A stretch of DNA of 64,000 bases from Chryseobacterium camelliae (GTDB lineage Bacteria; Bacteroidota; Bacteroidia; Flavobacteriales; Weeksellaceae), in contig NZ_JAUTAL010000001.1 of assembly GCF_030818575.1 (NCBI RefSeq), positions 682,001 through 746,000 of the forward strand. The letters are read 5' to 3'. A program made the translations under genes and the position numbers. How positions within the stretch are numbered: position 1 is the stretch's first letter; the number at the start of each line of letters is the position of its first letter. Below are positions 53,931 through 61,617 of this stretch, in pieces. Below the pieces are notes generated by a model, which worked only from the letters and a program-made list of their open reading frames with translations, searched no databases and was not told where the DNA came from.

Positions 53931-56333
53931 ATGAAAATATCAAATAACTGGCTGAAAGACTTTATCAAAACGGAACTGAAGACGGAGAGAATAGGGGAGT
54001 TCCTTACCGATATCGGTCTTGAAGTGGAAGGTATAGACCAATTTGAAAGCGTAAAAGGAAGCCTTGAAGGTATTGTTGTAGGAAAAGTCCTTACATGCGA
54101 AAAACATCCGAACGCCGATAAGCTTAAGAAAACAACCGTAGATGTAGGCAACGGAAAAGTGCTGAATATCGTTTGCGGCGCCCCGAACGTGGAAGCTGGG
54201 CAGACCGTTCCCGTAGCAGTAGTCGGAACAAAAATCTATGATAAATCAGGAAGCTTCTTTGAGATCAAGGAAGCTAAAATAAGGGGAGAAGTGTCCCAGG
54301 GGATGATCTGTGCAGAGGACGAATTAGGGTTAAGCGATGATCATGGTGGCATTATGGTGCTGGATGAAGAAAAATACGAAGTGGGGAAAGACTTTGCCGA
54401 TTATTTTGAGCTTTCCAATGATGAAGTATTTGAAATCGGTTTAACACCTAACAGGACAGACGCCATGTCACATTATGGAGTTGCCCGTGACCTGCACGCC
54501 TACCTTTCCACCAATCAGCAGAAGTCCAAGTTTGAAAAACTGTCTTCTGAAAGCCTTCAGAGCGAAGACTCCCATGATTTTACATTGGAAGTGGAAGACT
54601 CAGAACTTTGCCCGAGATACATCGGTGCGGTAATCAGGGATGTTAAAGTAGCCGAGTCTCCGGATTGGCTTAAAAACAGGCTAAAAGCCATTGGCTTGAA
54701 CCCAATCAACAATATTGTGGATATTACCAACTATATCCTTCACGGATACGGTCAGCCCCTTCATGCATTTGATGCAGACAAAATCGCCGATAAAAAGGTA
54801 AAAGTCGGCCTTGTAAAAGAAGGTACTAAATTCACGACGCTGGATGGGGTGGAAAGAACATTGAACGGTTCTGAGATCATCATCAAGGATGGGAAAGACC
54901 AGCCGATGTGCATTGCCGGTGTTTTCGGTGGTGCTCATTCAGGTGTTTCCTCAGAAACAAGTACTATTTTCCTTGAAAGCGCTTATTTCAATCCGGTAGC
55001 GGTAAGAAAGGCGGCAAAATCTCACGGCCTCAATACGGATGCCTCGTTCAGGTTTGAAAGAGGAGTGGACCCGAATATCACCAGGACTGCCATTACCCAT
55101 GCCATTAAGTTGATTCAGGAATTGGCAGAAGGGAAATTAACCGGTGAATTGCTGGAACAGTACCCTAAAAAGATTGAGGACAGCTACGTGATCTTACGTT
55201 TTTCTAAAATCGAACAGATTTTAGGGACCAAAATTCACCGTGAAAAAGTAAAAGAAATATTGAAAGCCCTGGATATTCAGGTGCTGAACGAGATCCAGAA
55301 CGGGTTTGAAGTTTCCGTGCCGGCCTACAGGGCGGATGTTACCCGTGAAATCGATGTTATCGAAGAAATCCTGAGAATCTATGGATACAATAAAATTGAC
55401 GCTCCACAGAAAATATCATTTACTCCGGTAAAGCTGAATGCTAAAGATCAGGATGAGCTGGAAAACAATTGGGCAAGGAGCCTTCAGGCATTAGGCTTCA
55501 ATGAAGTAATGAATAATTCCCTTACTTCTGTAAAAGATGAGACCGATGCCGTGAAACTCTTGAATCCATTGAGCGGTGACCTGGCATTCATGCGCAAATC
55601 GCTGCTGGAAGGCCTTCTGCAAAATGCGGTGTACAACATCAACCGGAAAAATGCGGATATCAAATTCTTTGAATTCGGAAAGATCTACCATAAGAAAGAA
55701 CAATATTTGGAGAGGAAGCAACTGGCTATGCTGGTAACCGGAAGGGAAGTGGCTGAAAACTGGCTGCAGCCTAAATCTGCAGTAAGCTTTTATAACCTGA
55801 AGGCTTATGTTAAAGTCCTGCTTGAAAAACTGGCTACAGATTATACGGAGACCGCATTGTCAGATGAAAGATTCTCAGATGCACTGACTTATGAGGTGAA
55901 GGGTAAGACACTGGTAAGGATCGGGAAAGTATCTCCTGAATTGCTCAAGGAATTTGACATCGATCAGGATTGCTTTTATGCTGAAGTGGAGCTGGAATTT
56001 GCACAGGAGCTGAGATCTGAAAATGAACTGAAGTTCAGGGATATTCCAAAATTCAATACCATAAGAAGAGACCTTGCTCTGCTGATCGATAAGAACATCC
56101 GTTATCAGGATATTTACCGTACGGCAAAAAACAATAAGTCCCGTTTTATTAAGAACATTAATCTATTTGACGTGTACGAAGGAAAGAACCTTCCTGAAGG
56201 CAAGAAATCCTATGCGATGAGTTTTGAACTTCTGAATGAAGAAAAAACTTTGGAGGAAAAGGAAATATCCGCTGTTATGGATAGCCTGATCAAATCATTC
56301 CAGAAGGAATTCAATGCAGAACTGAGATCGTAA
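53931..56333 (+). CDS. pheT: Phenylalanyl-tRNA synthetase beta subunit
   Basis: An 800-residue full-length beta chain. Order of domains: tRNA-binding EMAP-like fold (VGKVLTCEKHPNADKLK, then NIVCGAPNVEAGQTVPVAVV), B3/B4 editing domain (LTPNRTDAMSHYGVARDL, IVDITNYILHGYGQPLHAFD), B5 domain, and the C-terminal ferredoxin-like anticodon domain (FRDIPKFNTIRRDLALLIDK). It charges tRNA-Phe together with PheS, which is not in the window. A short open frame at 53706-53927 upstream has no coding signature and is not called. Confidence 0.97.
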   Translation: MKISNNWLKDFIKTELKTERIGEFLTDIGLEVEGIDQFESVKGSLEGIVVGKVLTCEKHPNADKLKKTTVDVGNGKVLNIVCGAPNVEAGQTVPVAVVGTKIYDKSGSFFEIKEAKIRGEVSQGMICAEDELGLSDDHGGIMVLDEEKYEVGKDFADYFELSNDEVFEIGLTPNRTDAMSHYGVARDLHAYLSTNQQKSKFEKLSSESLQSEDSHDFTLEVEDSELCPRYIGAVIRDVKVAESPDWLKNRLKAIGLNPINNIVDITNYILHGYGQPLHAFDADKIADKKVKVGLVKEGTKFTTLDGVERTLNGSEIIIKDGKDQPMCIAGVFGGAHSGVSSETSTIFLESAYFNPVAVRKAAKSHGLNTDASFRFERGVDPNITRTAITHAIKLIQELAEGKLTGELLEQYPKKIEDSYVILRFSKIEQILGTKIHREKVKEILKALDIQVLNEIQNGFEVSVPAYRADVTREIDVIEEILRIYGYNKIDAPQKISFTPVKLNAKDQDELENNWARSLQALGFNEVMNNSLTSVKDETDAVKLLNPLSGDLAFMRKSLLEGLLQNAVYNINRKNADIKFFEFGKIYHKKEQYLERKQLAMLVTGREVAENWLQPKSAVSFYNLKAYVKVLLEKLATDYTETALSDERFSDALTYEVKGKTLVRIGKVSPELLKEFDIDQDCFYAEVELEFAQELRSENELKFRDIPKFNTIRRDLALLIDKNIRYQDIYRTAKNNKSRFIKNINLFDVYEGKNLPEGKKSYAMSFELLNEEKTLEEKEISAVMDSLIKSFQKEFNAELRS

Positions 56334-56357
56334 CAGATTGTTCAGCATTTATAAAAC

Positions 56358-56383
56358 AGACGGGCTTTTGGCCCGTTTTTTTA
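56358..56383 (+). terminator. Terminator of pheT
   Basis: Stem ACGGGC (56360-56365) with GCCCGT (56371-56376), a five-base loop and seven T. Confidence 0.85.
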
Positions 56384-56459
56384 TGGATGCTTACAAGGAA
56401 AGCTTCGGACTATGCCCCAGCTTTTATAAGCCATTCCGGTGAATAAAATAAAATTTCCG

Positions 56460-56467
56460 TACATTTG
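56460..56467 (+). promoter_or_regulatory. -7 box of META lipoprotein gene
   Basis: TACATTTG, 21 bases before the ATG at 56489; an upstream in-frame TTG falls inside the box and is thus not the start. Confidence 0.55.
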
Positions 56468-56488
56468 ATAAGATCAAAAAAGAAACCA

Positions 56489-56899
56489 ATGAAAAACCTT
56501 TTTTTAAGTATATGTGCAGCTGCCGTTCTGGCATCCTGCGGAAGCATGACGAGTGCCTCTGCTTCTAAAGTAGGCAAATCCCAGCCTTCACTGGCCAATA
56601 CGAAATGGACACTGGCAGACAATGTGAAAGGCAAAGTTCCTACCCTGAACATTGAGGGAGAAAGGGTAAACGGAAATGCCGGATGTAACAGTTACTTCGG
56701 AACCGCAAAACTGGATGCTTCTACCGGAAGTTTTTCTGCCTCCCAGATCGGGTCTACAAAAATGATGTGCGATAACATCAGCGTAGAGAAAAATTTCCTG
56801 GATATGATGGCAAAGGCGAATAAGTATGTTATTTCAGGCAATACGCTTGAATTGTACCAGGACAATCTTTTATTGCTTAAATTCAATAAGTCAGAATAA
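56489..56899 (+). CDS. META domain lipoprotein (HslJ-like)
   Basis: A 136-residue lipoprotein. Signal and lipobox MKNLFLSICAAAVLASCGS (Cys about 17), then the META fold: LANTKWTLADN, the motif GERVNGNAGCNSYFG near residue 58, a STKMMCDN strand and LELYQDNLLLLKF at the end. META/HslJ proteins are linked to stress and antibiotic tolerance, and none has a known enzyme activity. The mature part keeps the two conserved cysteines (GCN and MCD). It is bounded by a promoter box and a very strong terminator. Confidence 0.9.
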   Translation: MKNLFLSICAAAVLASCGSMTSASASKVGKSQPSLANTKWTLADNVKGKVPTLNIEGERVNGNAGCNSYFGTAKLDASTGSFSASQIGSTKMMCDNISVEKNFLDMMAKANKYVISGNTLELYQDNLLLLKFNKSE

Positions 56900-56918
56900 A
56901 AGCAAGGTATCAGAATAA

Positions 56919-56958
56919 CAGGGCCCGGATGTTCATGCATCCGGGCCCTGGTCTTTTT
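56919..56958 (+). terminator. Strong terminator after META gene
   Basis: A perfect 13-bp GC-rich stem (56919-56931 with 56938-56950) and a six-base loop, then CTTTTT. Confidence 0.92.
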
Positions 56959-57038
56959 AAGCTGCTCATGCAGCACTGACAAACAGGAAAAAAGAATTTA
57001 TATCTGAATTCCAGGAATCAACAACAGGCACAAACAAT

Positions 57039-57064
57039 AAAAGGAACTCATATGAGTTCCTTTT
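57039..57064. terminator. Palindromic bidirectional terminator
   Basis: A perfect 26-base palindrome starting with A4 and ending with T4, between convergent genes. Confidence 0.75.
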
Positions 57065-57087
57065 GTATGTTGAATAATGATAATTTC

Positions 57088-57330
57088 TTATTCCTCGTCT
57101 TCTTCATCATCATATTTAGCCAGCTCTTCATCGCACCATTTGAATGCAGCTTCTACCACTTTAGTCGCTTCATCTGCCATAGTTTCTTCATCATCTCCCT
57201 CAAGATCATCCAGCCATTCTACTTCTTCCTCTTCCACATTCAGGATAAACCTTGGATATTCCGTATGTACAACGAATAAATCTTCTGGAAATTCCGAATT
57301 ATCTGCTAATAAAAACTTTGGTAATTTCAT
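57088..57330 (-). CDS. Small acidic cytoplasmic protein
   Basis: An 80-residue protein with no signal or membrane segment. More than a third of its residues are D or E, clustered in VEEEEVEWLDDLEGDDEET and a terminal DDEEDEE. The core KFLLADNSEFPEDLFVVHTE and PRFILNVE looks conserved-like (short strands before the acidic part). A consensus -7 box (57355-57362) sits just upstream, so it is a real transcription unit rather than a chance frame. No function is known. Confidence 0.72.
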   Translation of the reverse strand: MKLPKFLLADNSEFPEDLFVVHTEYPRFILNVEEEEVEWLDDLEGDDEETMADEATKVVEAAFKWCDEELAKYDDEEDEE

Positions 57331-57354
57331 TTTTTTAATGTTTTAACGTTAAAC

Positions 57355-57362
57355 CAAAGATA
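57355..57362 (-). promoter_or_regulatory. -7 box of small acidic protein gene
   Basis: On the minus strand TATCTTTG, 24 bases before the ATG. Confidence 0.55.
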
Positions 57363-57368
57363 ATAAAA

Positions 57369-58688
57369 TTATTGATATTTGTTCTTGTGGATTTTAATTT
57401 TTTGAAAAACTTTATGATACGTTAATGTCGTTCTTTTAAGCGTGTCTTCCGGTGTTTTTACTACTGTAATTCTGGGGTTTACGGTGCTGATCAGTTCCGC
57501 CATCTGACCGCCTTCCATATCGTCCGGACCATTGACGTAAAATCTGAGGGTAGCTGTTTCCAGCTTTTCAGATTTTAGATAACGGCTGACCTCTTTTCTG
57601 TTTTCCAGGTAATCACCTCTGGAAAGCCAGGTAAATATCCCGCCGGTTATAAGGCTTAATGCTCCTACTGCATATAATTTCAGAGAAAAAATGCTGAACA
57701 GCTTCCGGAAATAGATGATCCATATGGGAAAGCTGAACGGGGCCAGCAGCCTGTAATCGAGCACATCCAGCGGGTAAAAGAACTGGATCAGAAAAGTGCA
57801 TCCTATACCTGTAATGCCGATGAAAATGAAATATGACTCTGTCTGATTTAATTGATACTTAAAGAAAAGAAAAATCATACACATCAGGTTGATGCAGCCT
57901 ACACCATAAATGCCGTAGTTGACGATGCCGCCTCCCGGGCTGGCTATATGGATAAATGGATTGAAAGTAGTGCATAACCCCTGGAATAATTCCGTCAGGA
58001 GCTGCGGGACATTGTGAGGGCCGTCCTCCAGTACGTTTTTAAGGTAATCCTGAGTAAAATAATCAATAAAAAGAAATTTATAAGCCAGGATATATACACA
58101 GGCTATCGCAGCCGACACGGTAAAAGCAGCCGAATATTTTTTACGCAGGTGAAGCAGGCCGAATAGCCCGCATGCCCCGATGATGAATAATGCATTGTAC
58201 CGAATCGTATACATCAGGATCAGCAAAAATGAAAGGTAAAAGACCGCTTTCCTGAATTGCAGTTTTTCCCGTATCACCAGGTCCGAGACGTACAGCAATA
58301 TGAAACCAAAAGGTAGGAGTAAGGCTTCGCTAAGCGTAAAAGAAAAAATCGATACAAAACTGAACAGGGAACACGTTAGCAGTGCTTCCCTGAAGTAAAA
58401 TTTCTTTCTCCACGCAAAAAAAAGGATCCCCAAAAGCGACACGATCCCTATGATCTTACTGCTCCAGAACTCATCTGTACCTAAATACGTAACCAGCCTG
58501 ATCGCTGCGGGATAGCCGGGCGGAGCAATGGTGTTATCGATCACCGGGAGGCGGCTGGCAAAGCGCATGAAACGGATGGAATCCGGGGTTATCCTGCCTT
58601 TTTCATTCAGCAGAAAACGCAAAATGGTCATCATTACCGTAATGATGACCAATGCTGACTGAATATACTTTTCTTTGAATTTAATCAC
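57369..58688 (-). CDS. Polytopic membrane protein, GT-C glycosyltransferase-like
   Basis: A 439-residue protein with about ten to twelve hydrophobic segments and a C-terminal soluble tail of about 80 residues. Near the N-terminus it has TPDSIRFMRFASRLP and IAPPGYPAAIRL, an acidic residue followed by a PPGYP loop that resembles the first extracytoplasmic loop of GT-C lipid-linked-sugar transferases. No sequence family could be fixed. It is followed by the small acidic protein and preceded by the HADH gene on the same strand, with a 67-base gap. Confidence 0.6.
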   Translation of the reverse strand: MIKFKEKYIQSALVIITVMMTILRFLLNEKGRITPDSIRFMRFASRLPVIDNTIAPPGYPAAIRLVTYLGTDEFWSSKIIGIVSLLGILFFAWRKKFYFREALLTCSLFSFVSIFSFTLSEALLLPFGFILLYVSDLVIREKLQFRKAVFYLSFLLILMYTIRYNALFIIGACGLFGLLHLRKKYSAAFTVSAAIACVYILAYKFLFIDYFTQDYLKNVLEDGPHNVPQLLTELFQGLCTTFNPFIHIASPGGGIVNYGIYGVGCINLMCMIFLFFKYQLNQTESYFIFIGITGIGCTFLIQFFYPLDVLDYRLLAPFSFPIWIIYFRKLFSIFSLKLYAVGALSLITGGIFTWLSRGDYLENRKEVSRYLKSEKLETATLRFYVNGPDDMEGGQMAELISTVNPRITVVKTPEDTLKRTTLTYHKVFQKIKIHKNKYQ

Positions 58689-58755
58689 AGTGTTCCGTTA
58701 TCAGGTTAGAGGAAGCTTCATTGAGCGGCATGCCACTAAGGATGATAGCCATCCG

Positions 58756-59649
58756 TTATTTTGAAAACATTTTGGAGACTTTCTCTGCCTTCTTGCTTTC
58801 AGCATAATCATAGAATCCTTCCCCGGATTTTACGCCTAATTTTCCTGCCATTACCATGTTGACCAACAACGGATTTGGAGCATATTTAGGATTTTTGAAG
58901 CCGTCATACATTACATTTAAGATGGCCAGGCAAACATCCAGTCCGATAAAATCTGCCAGCTGAAGCGGTCCCATCGGATGGGCCATTCCCAGTTTCATTA
59001 CGGTATCGATTTCTTCAACCCCTGCCACACCATTATACAATGTTTCAATAGATTCATTGATCATCGGCATCAAAATCCTGTTGGCAACAAATCCCGGATA
59101 GTCATTAACCTCTACAGGTACCTTTCCTAAGGTTTTGCTCATGTCATAGACTGCATCAAACGTTTTCTTTGACGTAGAATATCCTTTGATGATTTCCACC
59201 AGCTTCATAATAGGAACCGGGTTCATAAAATGCATCCCGATCACCTTATCCGCCCTCTTGGTAGCCGCCGCAATTTTGGTAATGGAAATGGAGGAAGTAT
59301 TGGTCGCCAGGATACAGTTCTCAGGGGCAAATTCATCCATCTGCCTGAAGATTTTAAGTTTCAGTTCCTGGTTTTCCGTAGCTGCTTCCACGATCAGGTC
59401 AGCGTTGGCTACCGCATCCTGAAGTGCAGTAAAAGTGGTGATATTGCCTAATGTTGTAGCTTTTTGTTCTTCGGTAAGGTTGCCCTTTGCAATTATTCTG
59501 TCAAGATTAGTGGTGATGGTTTTAAGGCCTCTGTCCAAAGCTTCCTGGGAAACATCTACAAGGTTAACTTTAAACCCGCTTTGCGCAAAGGTGTGTGCAA
59601 TACCGTTCCCCATGGTTCCTGCGCCGATAACTACAATGTTTTGAATCAT
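58756..59649 (-). CDS. 3-hydroxybutyryl-CoA dehydrogenase
   Basis: A 297-residue NAD(P)-dependent dehydrogenase of the HADH/Hbd family that interconverts acetoacetyl-CoA and 3-hydroxybutyryl-CoA. The N-terminal Rossmann motif is VVIGAGTMGNGIAHTFAQSG. Other motifs: ATNTSSISITKIA near residue 115, GMHFMNPVPIMKLVEII near residue 138 (catalytic His), VNDYPGFVANRILMPMINE near residue 185, and HPMGPLQLADFIGLDVCL near residue 225. It continues the minus-strand run and could work with the acyl-CoA genes at 1.6-4.6 kb. The genes are not adjacent here. Confidence 0.94.
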   Translation of the reverse strand: MIQNIVVIGAGTMGNGIAHTFAQSGFKVNLVDVSQEALDRGLKTITTNLDRIIAKGNLTEEQKATTLGNITTFTALQDAVANADLIVEAATENQELKLKIFRQMDEFAPENCILATNTSSISITKIAAATKRADKVIGMHFMNPVPIMKLVEIIKGYSTSKKTFDAVYDMSKTLGKVPVEVNDYPGFVANRILMPMINESIETLYNGVAGVEEIDTVMKLGMAHPMGPLQLADFIGLDVCLAILNVMYDGFKNPKYAPNPLLVNMVMAGKLGVKSGEGFYDYAESKKAEKVSKMFSK

Positions 59650-59669
59650 TTTTCCTTATTTAATTAAAA

Positions 59670-60080
59670 TTATTTTTTATAAACCGTTACATTTCTGCCC
59701 TTTGAAACATCAGCCTTCGATAAGGTTTCATTTTCATTAAAATTGACAAGCCCGTCACTGTCCTGTTTTCTTGAATTGTTCTGGGCGTCAACAACTGCTT
59801 TTAGTCCTTTTACGAGGCTGGTCCTTTGGGGTACTGAAAGTTTATCTGTCCCAATGTACAGGTTATATTCGCCTTCCCGCCCAAGTCCGCTATGCTTAAG
59901 GATTTCAAGTGAACTTACTTTGTTTTTCTTTTTAAAACTGTTCAGATAGTCCATAACAGGCTTTTCGGAAGGTGTTCCGCAGCATACGCTGGCATAGCCG
60001 ACCTGCAGGTAATTTGCACTTTTCTGTCCGAAGAAGAAAACGAAACTGAATATACAGGATGTGATAAGAATTTTTTTCAT
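59670..60080 (-). CDS. Secreted protein of unknown function
   Basis: A 136-residue protein with a signal peptide (MKKILITSCIFSFVFFFG) and a short mature part with an adjacent cysteine pair (GYASVCCGTPSEKP). The remainder is lysine-rich with a GREGEYNLYIGTDKLS stretch. No family is recognised. An ATG two codons upstream (60086) is also possible. It lies 20 bases upstream of the HADH gene, so the two could be co-transcribed. Confidence 0.65.
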   Translation of the reverse strand: MKKILITSCIFSFVFFFGQKSANYLQVGYASVCCGTPSEKPVMDYLNSFKKKNKVSSLEILKHSGLGREGEYNLYIGTDKLSVPQRTSLVKGLKAVVDAQNNSRKQDSDGLVNFNENETLSKADVSKGRNVTVYKK

Positions 60081-60130
60081 GACCATATTGTTTTACGTGA
60101 TTTGGTGTGCTTAAAATTAAGCTTTAAATT

Positions 60131-61009
60131 TTACTTATTCAAATCGTCCCAGACAGCTTTGGAAATATCCGAGATCATCCTGCAGTTAACGGCATCCGAC
60201 TCCATTGAATTGCTTACCAGTACGTCAATTGCGTAATGGTTTCCATTCGGTAAAGTGACAATCCCTATATCATTTTCCGCAACAGTCAAATCGTTGTCAT
60301 ACTTTCCGGACGATCCCGTTTTATGGGCTATAGGAGTATTTTTTGGAAGCTGTTCAATTAATTTGTTGATGCCGGTTTTTGTTCCGAGCATAATTTGCAT
60401 TAAGTAGTCAGTTGAATTTTTTGAAAGTATTTTTCCATCATAAAAATCCTTTAATAGACGGACCGCAGAAATCGTAGTACTGTAGTTCAAATATTGATTT
60501 TTCCAATTTTGATGCATTTCTGCTTCATTAACTTTAATCTGAATGCCTTTCACACCTTTAGAATTCATGAATTCCTGTACTTTTTGCGGACCTCCGATGA
60601 GCTTTAGCAAATAGTCACAACCATTATTATCACTTAAAGCGACAGTATAGTCAAGTATTTCATTCAGGCTGAGTGTGACATTTCCTTTGGGGTATTTCTT
60701 TTTAATGGGAGACCAGGTATCAGCCGATAAATCAGATTCCTTTAACAGAAATGCCTGATTCAATGAAAGTACACCTTGGTCCACAAGATCCAAAACTGCG
60801 CACGCAATATGAAATTTAAATACGCTGAGCATTGGAAGCTCTTTATCTGCGTTTTTATTATACGTAAACCCATTTTCAAAGCCCAGGACAGAAATGCCCA
60901 CGGTGGCTTTTTTATTGCTGATGATGGATTGTATTTTCCGATTGAGAACGGTTTGCTGGCCGAATGTGCATATGGAGATAAGAAGAAGTAGGATGCTTAA
61001 TTTTTTCAT
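60131..61009 (-). CDS. Class A (subclass A2) beta-lactamase
   Basis: A 292-residue periplasmic serine beta-lactamase. Signal peptide about 1-18; the catalytic SVFK (residues 62-65, Ambler 70-73), SDN (126-128), the omega-loop glutamate in NEAEMHQNW (about 162-164) and HKTGSSG (KTG at 230-232) are all present. The sequence follows the A2 subclass pattern, to which CGA-1 of C. gleum, CIA of C. indologenes, CME and PER/VEB belong; these are extended-spectrum enzymes. The spectrum of this one is an inference. It appears chromosomal and unlinked to any regulator or mobile element, as is normal for intrinsic enzymes of this genus. Confidence 0.93.
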   Translation of the reverse strand: MKKLSILLLLISICTFGQQTVLNRKIQSIISNKKATVGISVLGFENGFTYNKNADKELPMLSVFKFHIACAVLDLVDQGVLSLNQAFLLKESDLSADTWSPIKKKYPKGNVTLSLNEILDYTVALSDNNGCDYLLKLIGGPQKVQEFMNSKGVKGIQIKVNEAEMHQNWKNQYLNYSTTISAVRLLKDFYDGKILSKNSTDYLMQIMLGTKTGINKLIEQLPKNTPIAHKTGSSGKYDNDLTVAENDIGIVTLPNGNHYAIDVLVSNSMESDAVNCRMISDISKAVWDDLNK

Positions 61010-61023
61010 AAGGTAATATTAAA

Positions 61024-61049
61024 AAAAATCCTTCTTTTTAGAAGGATTT
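61024..61049 (-). terminator. Terminator after DUF5362 gene
   Basis: A perfect 11-bp stem (61024-61034 with 61039-61049) with a T4 loop, followed on the minus strand by a T run. Confidence 0.85.
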
Positions 61050-61076
61050 TGTATTATAATAAGTATTAAATATTAA

Positions 61077-61532
61077 TTATCTTATCGCTCCAACAGGTAA
61101 TATGATGGCGGCAATAATGATTAAAATATAGAGTCCGATCAGGATAATGGTGAGAATGCCTATAAACTTGTAATGCGATTTAAGGTATTCAAATGCTCTG
61201 GTAAGGCTCGCCTGATTATTGGAGCTTATCGCAGTTTTCATATTGGAACCGAACCTGTACAGGTAATTGATTGGTATAAAATATAAACCTGCCAATACGA
61301 GGTAAGTAGATCCTAATATCAGTCCACTTCCCATTGGAAAAAATTTGCCATACATACCAGCTGAATTCCCCAGCGAAATCATCATTATGCCTGCCAGGAT
61401 CATAAACCCGATACCTATATACCCCAATATAGCCAAAAAGGTAGTCCATTTTCCTGCTTCAGCAAGGAAAAGTTTTGAGGAAGCATCAATTCTGAGCTCA
61501 TCAAATTGTTCAAAAGGAGATTGATTGTCCAT
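61077..61532 (-). CDS. DUF5362 family membrane protein
   Basis: A 151-residue protein with about four membrane helices (near residues 28-52, 63-90, and 117-145 with two parts) and a soluble N-terminus FEQFDELRIDASSKLFLAEA. This start and the helix spacing fit DUF5362, and a helix ending with SSNNQASLTRAFEYLKSHYK lies between helices. Its role is unknown. It stands between the beta-lactamase and the GH5 gene, with its own terminator. Confidence 0.75.
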   Translation of the reverse strand: MDNQSPFEQFDELRIDASSKLFLAEAGKWTTFLAILGYIGIGFMILAGIMMISLGNSAGMYGKFFPMGSGLILGSTYLVLAGLYFIPINYLYRFGSNMKTAISSNNQASLTRAFEYLKSHYKFIGILTIILIGLYILIIIAAIILPVGAIR

Positions 61533-61617
61533 GTAAATTGTTTTAGATTATTATCTAACCAAAGTACATAATTGTCTGAATTCTGACAATAGGTAAAGCC
61601 ATAATTTTCTGCAAGTT

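Noticed and set aside
59230..59667. Several plus-strand open frames opposite the HADH gene.
   Set aside because: They are antisense shadows of a gene with clear family motifs.
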